Positions 44,661 through 53,397 of a stretch of DNA of 64,000 nucleotides are shown here, piece by piece (position 1 is the first letter of the stretch; each line of letters begins with the position of its first letter). The stretch is from assembly GCF_033304615.1 (NCBI RefSeq), contig NZ_CP129118.1:802001-866000 (forward strand), in the 5' to 3' direction. A program made the position numbers and the translations under genes. The notes beneath the pieces were generated by a model. The model had not been told where the DNA came from, searched no databases, and saw only the letters and a program-made list of their open reading frames with translations. The DNA comes from Sporosarcina oncorhynchi (GTDB lineage Bacteria; Bacillota; Bacilli; Bacillales_A; Planococcaceae).

Positions 44661-46658
44661 TCAATCGATTTTATTTACTAAATCAGAACGGATCCAGCCG
44701 AAATCAGATGGCGGGTTAATGTCCGCAAGAATTTTATACCAAACATAGCCGTCACTGCCTGTCATTTCATCGACAATGACAACCGGGTATCCGAAGGCAG
44801 CTTCAAAACCTGGATTTTTTGGCTTGTACGTGAACAATTTGTTGTCTGGAAGCACTTCCGGACTTGTCCGGACATTGACGCCCTCTTTACCTGTGTAATT
44901 AATGCTGCCAAGCCGGGCCTGTTGATAGTCGTTACTGCCAAGGAATTTGTCGATTTTCCACATATGTCCGGCTATTTTGCTGCCCCAGTTAGGGTCTGAC
45001 GCATATTTGACGTTAAATCCGACAGCTTTATTGCCTGGCACAGCACCGTTGGAATGGGCACCAAGCGGATTGGCATAATTCAAGTTCATGTAGCGTTGAA
45101 TGAACGCATTGATACTATTTTCAGGAGTGGCATAGACTTCTCCCATTTCAGGAGAAGAATCAAAGACTTTAATGCCGAAAATATTATTCTTTGTTTGCGC
45201 ATTGACGCTCATGCCATAATCACTTTCGTGGATAGCTGTCGCTAAAATGAACATCGCGTTTACACGGTACGTTTCTTCTACTGTTTTTAAGTATTCTCCG
45301 AGACCAATCAGTTTCGATTTGGTCGTCGTATTGACATAGCGCGCAGCACCCGTATTTTGACGATCCTGCAAAGCGTATTGGATATATGCATTGAGCTCAG
45401 CCGCTGTATAGCTCGTCGGCTGGCGGACGGATTGAAATTGGAAGTATGGATAATGCGTATATACTTTTTTAGAACCAACTTCTGTGAAATGTACACCGTC
45501 AAGACTTGTATATGTAGCTGCATGCATCGTTGTTGGGACGGGTCCTATCGAATAGATGCCTCTCGTTTTTGTTAAGTTGTCATACGTATAATGGGTCAAG
45601 ATGCTATTACTGTCGACCATATAATAATCGTAACCTGTTACTAGATCAGCAGGCACAAGATCAACTTCGCCATGTTTTGCGTAATAGGTAGTACCGGCTA
45701 GCTCAACGATGACGTAATCGCCACCACTGCCAATGTATTTCATTTCCCGTCCTTTTTGAACATACGTCACTTCATCACGCAAAGTTGAATTGCTGTAAAG
45801 GGAAGTAAGCTGTTTCGGGTTTTGGGACCCAAAAGCCCGTCCTGCCTTCATTTTGATGATTTTACTGCCTTTTTGGATGACATCGATGGACGAAGATGCA
45901 TTGTAGACAGCCAATGCATCTTCGTATGTTCTAAATAGAGCTGTTGTAGGAACGATCTGTCCGTTTGAAATGCTACTTACTTTATAGATTTCAGGATCGA
46001 CGTCAGGTGGTGTTGATGGTGTTTCTGGATCAGTAGGCGTTTGGGGCTTCAACAGATTCGCTGCAGCTTCCATTCTAAATAGGAAAGCAGCTGCATGGGC
46101 AATCGTTGCACTGTTTTTAGGCTTGAAATAAACCCCATTCTTCTGATGATCCCCACGGATGATTCCAAGATATACTGCGGCAGAAACCGGCTGTTTGAAA
46201 TTCGCAGAAATTTGGTTTGAATCTTTGAAAGTGAAATCTGTCTTTTGAATTGGAAGATCCATATAGCGGAATGCTTTATAAATCATACCTGCCATCTGTT
46301 GACGCGTGATTTTATCGCTTGGTTTGAATGTACCGTCCGGATAACCTGAGAGTAAGCCGGCCCCAGCGGCATTCTGGATTTCAATCGTCAAATTGGAACC
46401 TACTTTTAAATCTTTAAATGTATATTTAGTGGAAGTAGGCAAGTCCAAAGCGCGTGCGAGATAAGAAGCGAACTCGGCACGGGTCACCGCTTTATTCGGA
46501 TTGAATTTGCTGTCCGTGCGGATGACATTCTTTTGGATCCAATAATTTAGTTCTGTCTCCATTTGATGGCCAGTCACGGTACTTGCTTCCGCTGATTGTT
46601 GGAATAGCGGTGCGAACACCAGTAGCATGAGTAAGGTAAAAGTCGTTATTTTTTTCAC
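44661..46658 (-). CDS. SLH-anchored glucosaminidase (GH73-like) with SH3 domain
   Basis: A 665-residue secreted cell-wall hydrolase, starting with GTG after AAAGGAGG. Signal peptide 1-25; three SLH modules at about 30-205 (FKPSDKITRQQMAGMIYKAF is one). A linker of about 200 residues includes GW/SH3-like beta segments. The glucosaminidase domain at about 425-575 contains the catalytic-Glu motif FILATAIHESDYG and NNIFGIKVFDSS, as in LytD-type endo-beta-N-acetylglucosaminidases. The C-terminal 80 residues (LGSINYTGKEGVNVRTSPE) form an SH3_3-type wall-binding domain. It would cut peptidoglycan glycans at the surface, held there by its SLH modules. Confidence 0.9.
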   Translation of the reverse strand: MKKITTFTLLMLLVFAPLFQQSAEASTVTGHQMETELNYWIQKNVIRTDSKFNPNKAVTRAEFASYLARALDLPTSTKYTFKDLKVGSNLTIEIQNAAGAGLLSGYPDGTFKPSDKITRQQMAGMIYKAFRYMDLPIQKTDFTFKDSNQISANFKQPVSAAVYLGIIRGDHQKNGVYFKPKNSATIAHAAAFLFRMEAAANLLKPQTPTDPETPSTPPDVDPEIYKVSSISNGQIVPTTALFRTYEDALAVYNASSSIDVIQKGSKIIKMKAGRAFGSQNPKQLTSLYSNSTLRDEVTYVQKGREMKYIGSGGDYVIVELAGTTYYAKHGEVDLVPADLVTGYDYYMVDSNSILTHYTYDNLTKTRGIYSIGPVPTTMHAATYTSLDGVHFTEVGSKKVYTHYPYFQFQSVRQPTSYTAAELNAYIQYALQDRQNTGAARYVNTTTKSKLIGLGEYLKTVEETYRVNAMFILATAIHESDYGMSVNAQTKNNIFGIKVFDSSPEMGEVYATPENSINAFIQRYMNLNYANPLGAHSNGAVPGNKAVGFNVKYASDPNWGSKIAGHMWKIDKFLGSNDYQQARLGSINYTGKEGVNVRTSPEVLPDNKLFTYKPKNPGFEAAFGYPVVIVDEMTGSDGYVWYKILADINPPSDFGWIRSDLVNKID

Positions 46659-46685
46659 CAGGAAACCTCCTTTTGTGCATCTTCT

Positions 46686-46691
46686 ATTATA
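46686..46691 (-). promoter_or_regulatory. Minus-strand -10 box upstream of the glucosaminidase gene
   Basis: TATAAT on the minus strand, 28 bases upstream of the start codon. No convincing -35 is seen. The stretch 46659-46975 between divergent genes holds this box and the plus-strand box at 46871-46879; I see nothing else in it. Confidence 0.4.
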
Positions 46692-46870
46692 CTAGCAGAT
46701 TTATGAATAAATAATAAGGTGTAAATTGTTTTGAAAGTCAGATTCATAGCGAAAACAAAGAAATTATGTCTGGAAATGTCCACCAAATGCTTCATCAATC
46801 GGCTTTATCTTCTATTGAAATGATTATTTTCAAAATGCAACTAAACTATAAACCGCAACGTCATAATAGA

Positions 46871-46879
46871 TGCTATAAT
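46871..46879 (+). promoter_or_regulatory. Extended -10 promoter upstream of the ligase-like gene
   Basis: TGCTATAAT, an extended -10 (TGN plus TATAAT) about 100 bases before the start. The -35 region is poor, as is common for extended -10 promoters. Confidence 0.5.
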
Positions 46880-46975
46880 GACTTAGGGCAAATAGCAGTT
46901 GCTGTATTACATAGCAGTAATCAGACCTTATGCCATCAATATTCAGAGAACATTTCAGAAAGGGATTTATTGTTA

Positions 46976-48439
46976 ATGACTACACTTACTAGTAAACTGA
47001 AAGAAAAAGATACAGTCTATTTCATAATCGCTTTGGCGGTTATTTGCATTTCATTGTTTCTGCCTACATCCATTGCACTTGTCACAACCGCTCTGTTTTT
47101 TACAATTTTCACATTCTTGAGACCGCAACAAAGCTTACTATTCCTCGTTATCTACGTCAGTATCCGTCCTTTGCTAGTTGAAGTGAACAGCGGGTTAAAG
47201 CTGATTGGGGACTTGATCACATTTGTCGCATTCGCAAGGCTCGTCATTGCGAGTAGGCAAAATTTGAAGTCTTTATTCACATTCAAATGGTTTGAATGGT
47301 TCTTTTTCGCTTTATTGATCGCAGGGTCAATTAGCGGATATGTTAATGGCGTATTGCCATCTGCGATTATTTTCCAAGTACGGACATTTGTAATTATGTA
47401 TTTGTTGTATTACATCATTGCAAGAATGGTCCTACCGGATAATTGGCTGAAGCGTCTTGCATGGATCACGGTTTGGACAAGTCTAATCGCATCCATCCAT
47501 GGAATCATTGAAAAACTGTCCATGAGGCAATTGCTGTTACCGGACGTCTGGAAATACAAAACATTGAGTACAACAAATTTTGTCCGTATTTACGGGCTCC
47601 CTGGCAATCCAAACTCCATGGCGTTGCTCTTGCTGTTCGGGATCATTTCGCTCTTGTTCTTGCAAAGTATTTATAAAAACGAGAAGTATAAATGGTTCTT
47701 AAATATTACTCTTGTCGTTTTCCTCGGCGTGTTCATATTGACTTATTCTCGCGGAACATGGATTTCAGCATTTGTGCTCGGTGGAATCTTCATTCTAACG
47801 TCGAAAAACTGGCATCTGTTAAAACGGCTTATCATCGCAGGTGTCGCTTCAATTATTTTAATTTATTATCCGGTCAATTTGGGCGTGAAATTTGTTGCAT
47901 CTCTAGGAGTGGAACCACCCGAAGACTTGACAGGTAGCATTGGCGGCCGTTTCGGTGAGACATTTGACGAAAAGAATCTCGCGCTCATGTCTGAAAGTGG
48001 ACGATTCTTCTATATCAATAAAGGATTTGAAATCTTCAAAGCTTATCCAATCGCAGGGTCAGGTTTCGGCTCATTTGGTGGATCTGCGACATTATCATAT
48101 GGTTCGCCAATTTACGATCACTATGGAATCCGATCTGATATATATGGAGGTAAGTACTTCTACTCGGACAACCAATATATCCAGATCATCACAGAAACAG
48201 GCGTCATCGGTGTAATCCTATTTACTGGCTTCCTTCTTGGCATGCTTTATCTGTTCTGGAAGGAACGAAAAACCACAATGGGCAAATTCATGATCGCCCT
48301 CTGGTTCGCAACAGGTGTATCCGGCTTCTACTACAATATTTGGGAGTTGAAGTTGTACACGATGTTCTACTTTATCCTGTTCGGAACATTCGCTTCCATG
48401 ACGATGCAATATACACGATTCAATCTGAAAGACCGATAA
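46976..48439 (+). CDS. O-antigen-ligase/polymerase-like membrane protein
   Basis: A polytopic protein with about 11-12 helices, in the Wzy/WaaL-like O-antigen ligase family that joins polysaccharide to an acceptor outside the membrane. The typical Wzy_C loop is present: after YSRGTWISAFVLGGIFI there is a long extracytoplasmic loop (GGRFGETFDEKNLALMSESGRFFYINKGFEIFKAYPIAGSG is the start) with DNQYIQIITETGVIG near the end. I choose ATG at 46976 (487 residues); TTG at 46970 after AAAGGGA is equally possible. A longer frame open from 46766 reads through the promoter and is not used. In this SLH-rich region it probably acts on the wall polymer, by inference. Confidence 0.85.
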   Translation: MTTLTSKLKEKDTVYFIIALAVICISLFLPTSIALVTTALFFTIFTFLRPQQSLLFLVIYVSIRPLLVEVNSGLKLIGDLITFVAFARLVIASRQNLKSLFTFKWFEWFFFALLIAGSISGYVNGVLPSAIIFQVRTFVIMYLLYYIIARMVLPDNWLKRLAWITVWTSLIASIHGIIEKLSMRQLLLPDVWKYKTLSTTNFVRIYGLPGNPNSMALLLLFGIISLLFLQSIYKNEKYKWFLNITLVVFLGVFILTYSRGTWISAFVLGGIFILTSKNWHLLKRLIIAGVASIILIYYPVNLGVKFVASLGVEPPEDLTGSIGGRFGETFDEKNLALMSESGRFFYINKGFEIFKAYPIAGSGFGSFGGSATLSYGSPIYDHYGIRSDIYGGKYFYSDNQYIQIITETGVIGVILFTGFLLGMLYLFWKERKTTMGKFMIALWFATGVSGFYYNIWELKLYTMFYFILFGTFASMTMQYTRFNLKDR

Positions 48440-48444
48440 ACAGA

Positions 48445-48482
48445 ACCCATCCAAGGAGTTAGCGCTTGGATGGGTTTTAAAT
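48445..48482 (+). terminator. Terminator of the ligase-like gene
   Basis: ACCCATCCAAG (48445-48455) pairs exactly with CTTGGATGGGT (48465-48475), followed by TTTAAATTT. Confidence 0.85.
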
Positions 48483-48615
48483 TTAACAATTCCTAAACTG
48501 TGGACTTTCTCTCAGTCTACCCCTCAATTTCTACCAAAACTCCTTGAAATGAACCATTTGACAAGACTTTTGAGTCGTTAAAATCCGACTATTACCCCTA
48601 TTTCCTTCTTATGGA

Positions 48616-48635
48616 TTATAGTTTTTTAACTATAA
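48616..48635. promoter_or_regulatory. Palindrome in the leader of the 48703 gene
   Basis: TTATAGTT and AACTATAA form a perfect 8-bp inverted repeat around TTTT. It lies about 70-85 bases before the coding start, after a possible TTGACA box at 48558-48563. It could be an operator. No regulator can be named. Confidence 0.4.
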
Positions 48636-48702
48636 CTTTGGTAAGCTGATACTTGATTCATAGAAAGGAAGGTGTCGACTTATCAATAATCAAGTACATT
48701 CT

Positions 48703-50958
48703 TTGAGAACGTTAGGGAAAAAAGTCGTTATGACAGCAGCTGCTGTTTCACTTATATTAGCAGTTCCAGCAGGTGCGTCAGCAAAAACGCAAACAGTAGA
48801 TAGTTATCCAGTGTCCTCAGGTGTAACGTATTCACACTACACACATTCAGGATCAAGCCATATTAATACAGTCAGTGTGGATTTGAATGATCCATACACG
48901 AAACTGGATGTCGGTATTCCGTCTCCACTCGCAAAACGTGAAGCGACAACTACACTCGCGAATCGTGACAGCAGAGATGGAAATCGTGTTGTCGGCGCAG
49001 TGAACGCTTCATTTTTCGACATGAAGTCCGGTATTCCGATGTATTTAATCTCCCAAGGGAATGAAATTATTAACGGCGGTGTTATTTCAAGCTCTCGTGA
49101 TTTTTACGTCAGCAAGCCGATCGCCTTCGGGGTAATGAAAGACGGACGTGCTGAAATCGATGAGTTCAATTTTAATGTAGGTATAACGCATGCAGGTACG
49201 AATCTTCAAATGACAGGTTTGAACCGCGAACGTCAAGCAGGCGAAACCATTATCTTTACCCCACAACATCTATCATCTGCTACAGGATCCAACGAATTTG
49301 GAATCGAAATCGTTGTGGATACAGGATCACCTGTTGACTCTACATATTACGGTCAGCAATTGACCGGTAAAGTTGTGAAAGTTAGAGACTATGGTTCGAA
49401 GGAAAAAGTAACAATCCCGAAAACAGGATTTGTTATTTCTGCCCATGGTGAAAAAGCACTTGAAAGAATGAAAGGCATCCGAATGGGTGATTCCGTCTCT
49501 TTGGATCTGTCAATCGATTCAAAGTGGATGGATTCTTCATTCATGCTGGCGAGTGGGCCGATGTTGTTAAGAGATGGTAAGCCGTATATCACGATGAATA
49601 CAGGCAACTGGCGCGCAACAGCGAAAACAGCCCGTACGGCCATTGCGATCAGTAAAGATAAGAAAAAAGTCGATCTCGTAACAGTCGATAACAAAAGCGG
49701 TTACAGCAACGGCATGACATTGACACAGTTTGCGAACTACTTAGCTGCACAAGGTTACGACCGTGCCATCAATTTTGACGGCGGCGGCTCTACTGCAATG
49801 GGTATCCGTAAACATGGCAGCAATACAGTCCAATTGGCGAACCGTACGACGGAATCCAGCCAGCGAAAAGTATCTGCAATCGTTGAAGCAATTAGTACAG
49901 CTCCGATAAGCGATCCCGCGCATATTAGCGTTTCTCGTGGACAAGTCGGGGACATGCTTGTTGGTGCAAGTGTACCGATGACTGTGAACTATGTATTGGA
50001 TACGTACTATAATCCACTCAAAGTCGATTCGTCGCTATTAACAATTACAGCTGAAAATGGGAAAGCAACAGCTTCAGGCACAACGATTACTGCAACTGAA
50101 GCTGGTGAAGACCGCATCAATATCCGCTATGGGGAAGCGAAACAATCATTCCCGATTAAAGTCGTCGATGCTCCTGCGAAATTAACGATTTCACCAGTCG
50201 CTTCAAGCATTGAGCCTGGCTCAACTAAACGCTTCACTGCTACAGCGACAGATGCAACAGGAAAACCGGTTATTTATGCACCTGAGCAACTCACTTGGAG
50301 TGTGACAGGTAACATCGGAACGATTACAGAATCAGGTACATTCAAAGCATCGAAGACACCAGGCAAAGGGTCAATCAATGCTACGCTTGGAACGAAAACA
50401 ACATCCATGGCAATTGATTTGACAGATGGCACGCCTGCATTTACAGATATCCCTGCCAACTACGCCTATTACAATGAAATCCGTTTCCTAAAAGATCTTG
50501 GCTACATTAAAGGCGATATTGACGGCAAGTTCAATCCTGGTCAGACATTGTCTCGTGAACACGCTGCAGTCATCTTAAGCCGTGTATTCAACTTGGATAC
50601 ATCTGTAGGTGGTGCGCAGCAATTCAGTGACGTACCAACTACACACCGTTACTTCAATGAAATCAACGCCATCGCATCAGCCAACTATGTCGGCGGAAAA
50701 GGTGACGGCAGCTTCGATCCTGCAGGCGAATTGACACGCGCCCAAATGGCGGCAATTCTCGTCAAGGCATACCAGCTTTCAGGCGAAGCTCCGAATAAAT
50801 TCAAAGACGTGCCAACTAGCCACTGGGCGCACAAACAAGTGCATATCCTTGCTAAACACGGCATCACAACGGGTAATGAAAAAGGAAACTTTGAACCGAA
50901 CAAATCGGTTAATCGAGCACAATTCAGTGCATTCCTTTACAGAAGCATCAATCAGTAA
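48703..50958 (+). CDS. Secreted NAGPA-type phosphodiester glycosidase with SLH domains
   Basis: A secreted wall-bound protein of about 751 residues. A signal peptide ends at ASA, then a phosphodiester glycosidase (NAGPA/DUF2233-like) domain at about 35-400 with VVGAVNASFFDMKSGIP, VMKDGRAEI, ASGPMLLRDGK, RTAIAISKD and INFDGGGSTAM. Such domains act on sugar-phosphate linkages. A bacterial Ig-like pair follows (about 410-575), then three SLH modules (575-751) with FTDIPANYAYYNEIRFLKDLG and FNPGQTLSREHAAVILSRVF. The TTG at 48703 is 30 bases from the strong AAAGGAAGGTG site; see the finding on its start. Confidence 0.88.
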   Translation: MRTLGKKVVMTAAAVSLILAVPAGASAKTQTVDSYPVSSGVTYSHYTHSGSSHINTVSVDLNDPYTKLDVGIPSPLAKREATTTLANRDSRDGNRVVGAVNASFFDMKSGIPMYLISQGNEIINGGVISSSRDFYVSKPIAFGVMKDGRAEIDEFNFNVGITHAGTNLQMTGLNRERQAGETIIFTPQHLSSATGSNEFGIEIVVDTGSPVDSTYYGQQLTGKVVKVRDYGSKEKVTIPKTGFVISAHGEKALERMKGIRMGDSVSLDLSIDSKWMDSSFMLASGPMLLRDGKPYITMNTGNWRATAKTARTAIAISKDKKKVDLVTVDNKSGYSNGMTLTQFANYLAAQGYDRAINFDGGGSTAMGIRKHGSNTVQLANRTTESSQRKVSAIVEAISTAPISDPAHISVSRGQVGDMLVGASVPMTVNYVLDTYYNPLKVDSSLLTITAENGKATASGTTITATEAGEDRINIRYGEAKQSFPIKVVDAPAKLTISPVASSIEPGSTKRFTATATDATGKPVIYAPEQLTWSVTGNIGTITESGTFKASKTPGKGSINATLGTKTTSMAIDLTDGTPAFTDIPANYAYYNEIRFLKDLGYIKGDIDGKFNPGQTLSREHAAVILSRVFNLDTSVGGAQQFSDVPTTHRYFNEINAIASANYVGGKGDGSFDPAGELTRAQMAAILVKAYQLSGEAPNKFKDVPTSHWAHKQVHILAKHGITTGNEKGNFEPNKSVNRAQFSAFLYRSINQ

Positions 50959-50966
50959 ATGACAAC

Positions 50967-51006
50967 AAAAGCCGTGGGACCGTTTAATCGGGTCTGCGGC
51001 TTTTTT
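50967..51006 (+). terminator. Terminator of the 48703 gene
   Basis: AAAAGCCGTGGGACC pairs with GGGTCTGCGGCTTTT (50990-51004, one mismatch), followed by TTCATT. Confidence 0.85.
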
Positions 51007-51022
51007 CATTGAAGCGGAAGCA

Positions 51023-51031
51023 TGCTATAAT
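51023..51031 (+). promoter_or_regulatory. Extended -10 promoter of csaB
   Basis: TGCTATAAT at 51023-51031, the same extended -10 form as at 46871-46879. It lies 38 bases before the start codon. Confidence 0.55.
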
Positions 51032-51069
51032 GGACTCATTATTTCATTACAGAAGGAAGTTGTTCGCAT

Positions 51070-52215
51070 ATGAAAATAGGTATTGTAGGGAATTATGGAA
51101 ACGACAATAACGGAGACGAAGCGATTCTATTAAGTCTCGTGAAACAGGTGACCGCAACTTTCGGAATCGAATCGAACCAGTTGACGATATTCAGCAATAA
51201 TCCGCAACAGACTTCCGTTCGCTATGGCGTCAACAGCTATCCGCTGTATTACCGAAAAGGCAGCGCGGCGAAAACATTCTTTGAAACATATAGACAGAAC
51301 CGTCCAATTGTAAAAAAACTGGACCTGCTCATCATAGGCGGCGGGGGTATCCTAATGGACCTATACCGGACGGAAGCACCACTTTACGGCTCCTACGCAA
51401 TGATGGCGAAACAGTCGAAAACGCCATATGTCGTCTATGGATGTGGAGCGGGACCGCTAGAGACGAATCTTGGGAAATGGTTTATTCGCAATATGTGCAA
51501 ATACGCGCAAAACGTATCTGTCCGTGATCCGGAATCTGCAGCATTACTCAAATCAATCGGCGTGAAGAAACCGGTAGATGTCATCGGTGACCCGGCATTT
51601 TCTTTGCGCGATGGACAAGCTGAGGCGAAATCCTCTTCACCGAAAAAGATTGGTGTAACAGCTGTGCCTTATTATAACGCCGCCTATTGGCCTGAAGGCA
51701 ATGAAGAGCTATATGAGAACTATGTAGCTGGCATGGCGAAAAATCTAGATAAGGTCGCGGAAGAAAATGACGTGGACATTACATTTTTTGCAACGAAATT
51801 CCCGCAAGATGCTAATGTCACGAAAGATATTCAACAACTGATGAAGCACAGTGCAAAGACATCCATCATGGATGAAAACTTATTGCCAAGCGATATTTTG
51901 AAAGTGACCGAGCAACAGGATATTGTCATCGGCACTCGCTTGCATTCCTTAATACTCGCGACTTGTACGGAAACGCCAATTATGGCAATCTCCTATCACC
52001 ATAAAGTGAATGACTTCATGAGCTTGGCTAATTTAAACGATTTTTCATTCCCAATCGAGAAACTGCACGATAACGATACGTACTTCTTAGAAGCTTTCAA
52101 TTCAATGAACGAAGATTGGTCGAAGACGCTGCAAGATACGAAGCAATTATCGAAGAAGCTGTATGAAGAAGCGATGAATGGCACGAAGCAATTCACGGAT
52201 GCAATCAAAAAATAA
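51070..52215 (+). CDS. csaB: Polysaccharide pyruvyl transferase CsaB
   Basis: CsaB adds pyruvate ketals to the secondary cell-wall polysaccharide; in Bacillus anthracis this is needed for SLH proteins to bind. The protein has 381 residues. It begins IGIVGNYGNDNNGDEAILLSLV, a typical PS_pyruv_trans start, with IIGGGGILMD and VIGDPAFSL later, and the C-terminal QDIVIGTRLHSLILA motif of the GT-B-like fold. The ATG follows AAGGAAG. The six SLH-type proteins in the window are the expected beneficiaries. Its terminator is joined to tandem array 4. Confidence 0.93.
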   Translation: MKIGIVGNYGNDNNGDEAILLSLVKQVTATFGIESNQLTIFSNNPQQTSVRYGVNSYPLYYRKGSAAKTFFETYRQNRPIVKKLDLLIIGGGGILMDLYRTEAPLYGSYAMMAKQSKTPYVVYGCGAGPLETNLGKWFIRNMCKYAQNVSVRDPESAALLKSIGVKKPVDVIGDPAFSLRDGQAEAKSSSPKKIGVTAVPYYNAAYWPEGNEELYENYVAGMAKNLDKVAEENDVDITFFATKFPQDANVTKDIQQLMKHSAKTSIMDENLLPSDILKVTEQQDIVIGTRLHSLILATCTETPIMAISYHHKVNDFMSLANLNDFSFPIEKLHDNDTYFLEAFNSMNEDWSKTLQDTKQLSKKLYEEAMNGTKQFTDAIKK

Positions 52216-52222
52216 CTTGAAT

Positions 52223-52260
52223 AAAGGCGGCTAGGCGGTTATCACCGCTTGGCCGCCTTT
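52223..52260 (+). terminator. Terminator of csaB; its loop and 3' arm are the first unit of array 4
   Basis: AAAGGCGGCTAGGCGGT (52223-52239) pairs with ACCGCTTGGCCGCCTTT (52244-52260) over 17 positions with two G-U pairs and a four-base loop TATC, followed by TATC only. The run of Ts is short (TTTT), but the stem is very stable. The loop and 3' arm (52240-52260) equal unit 1 of the array. Confidence 0.8.
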
Positions 52261-52449
52261 TATCACCGCTTGGCTCCGTTCTATCACCGCTCACGTCGAG
52301 TCTATCACTGCTTCTCAGCCGAATATCACCGCTTCTCAGCCGAATATCACCGCTTCTCAGACAGATATCACCGCTTGGCCCCGTTCAATCACCGCTTCCC
52401 GCCGCTCTATCACCGCTTGTCACCATTCTATCAACACTCACCCATTTTC
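52240..52449 (+). repeat. Tandem array 4, ten units of exactly 21 bp
   Basis: TATCACCGCTT recurs at 52240 and every 21 bases to 52408 with one-base variants (TATCACTGCTT, AATCACCGCTT); the last unit at 52429 is degenerate (TATCAACACTC). The other ten bases vary: GGCCGCCTTT, GGCTCCGTTC, CTCAGCCGAA twice, and others. There is no gene between the csaB stop and the LytTR stop (52216-52534): after the array come about 85 bases in which I see nothing. Confidence 0.95.
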
Positions 52450-52534
52450 ATCCAAATAAACCTCGTCAATTCGCACTATCAAGTCCCATACCAGACACAA
52501 CTTTTTCGTCCTGCCATCCATTGTAAGAAGAACA

Positions 52535-53206
52535 TTAAAACCCAAGCGCACACCGCACTTCATTTACATAAGACTGGCTGACAGGTAATTCTGTGCCGTC
52601 CTTCAAAGTTACAACGAGGTTCGATGAAAAGTCGCGCGCAATTCGTTCGATGCAAGTCGTGTTGACGATATACGAACGGTGAATGCGCAAAAAGGTTTGC
52701 GGAAGTCGCATTGTCAGTTCCTTTAATGTTTGCGTAATGCTGTATTGTCCGTCCTCCGTGTAAAAGAACGTCTTTTTCTGAAAGCTTTCAAGATGCGTAA
52801 TATGGTCGATTGGTACAGGGAACCATTCGTGTTCCAGTTTGCCTGTGAGCATACTGACTGAGCCGATTTTATCCTTCTCATAAGTCGGCGGAAGTATGAC
52901 GATCAATGCCCCGACCTTTCCGCGCACTTCAATTGGATAGCCGATGCCGTAATAAGGAAAATCAGATAACGTCTGATCGACGATGAGTTCCACTTTCTTC
53001 TTTAACGTCAATACTTTTTCCGCCACACTGCCGGCCGCAATTGGTTCTCCTTCCTTTAACCGGATATCATGTTGGCCCGAAAAGTAATAGCTGTAGTGAC
53101 CATCCATTGCGATTGCCAAAGAAGCATTTCGCGGAATCCAATCCTTTAACAGATCGGTGTACTGTTTTAAAAAGTCCTTACTAATCTCCAAGTTTTCCAT
53201 CGTCAT
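52535..53206 (-). CDS. LytTR-family DNA-binding regulator
   Basis: A 223-residue regulator. I use the ATG at 53204-53206, seven bases after GGGAGGAAG; an earlier ATG overlaps that site. The N-terminal 120 residues (SLAIAMDGHYSYYFSG, GYPIEVRGKVGALIVILPP) look like a GAF/PAS-type sensor without a phosphoacceptor Asp. The C-terminal 100 residues are a LytTR DNA-binding domain: HLESFQKKTFFYTEDGQYSI, LPQTFLRIHRSYIVN and LVVTLKDGTELPVSQSYVNEV. It is divergent from aceA, so control of the glyoxylate genes is the obvious inference. Confidence 0.88.
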   Translation of the reverse strand: MTMENLEISKDFLKQYTDLLKDWIPRNASLAIAMDGHYSYYFSGQHDIRLKEGEPIAAGSVAEKVLTLKKKVELIVDQTLSDFPYYGIGYPIEVRGKVGALIVILPPTYEKDKIGSVSMLTGKLEHEWFPVPIDHITHLESFQKKTFFYTEDGQYSITQTLKELTMRLPQTFLRIHRSYIVNTTCIERIARDFSSNLVVTLKDGTELPVSQSYVNEVRCALGF

Positions 53207-53281
53207 TCGTCTTCCTCCCATACGATTTCATCCGTCTATTTCTTCGTTCATCGTGAAAATAAACCATTTTGTCGTAATACA

Positions 53282-53342
53282 CTGACAGTTAAAATATTCT
53301 GTTATATATTAATGTATAACAACATTAGCTGTTATGGAACAG
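53282..53342 (+). promoter_or_regulatory. aceA promoter with two operator-like palindromes
   Basis: CTGACA (53282-53287) and TATATT (53305-53310) lie 17 bases apart, a good promoter for aceA. TGTTATA/TATAACA (53300-53321) overlaps the -10. CTGTTATGGAACAG (53329-53342) is a second palindrome just past the start site. CTGTTAT occurs at 53299 and 53329, exactly 30 bases apart. These are candidate sites for the divergent LytTR regulator. Confidence 0.55.
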
Positions 53343-53397
53343 TAAGAAAGTCACATTTCAAACAGCTGAACAAATTCATTGGAAGGTGTGGATTGTA

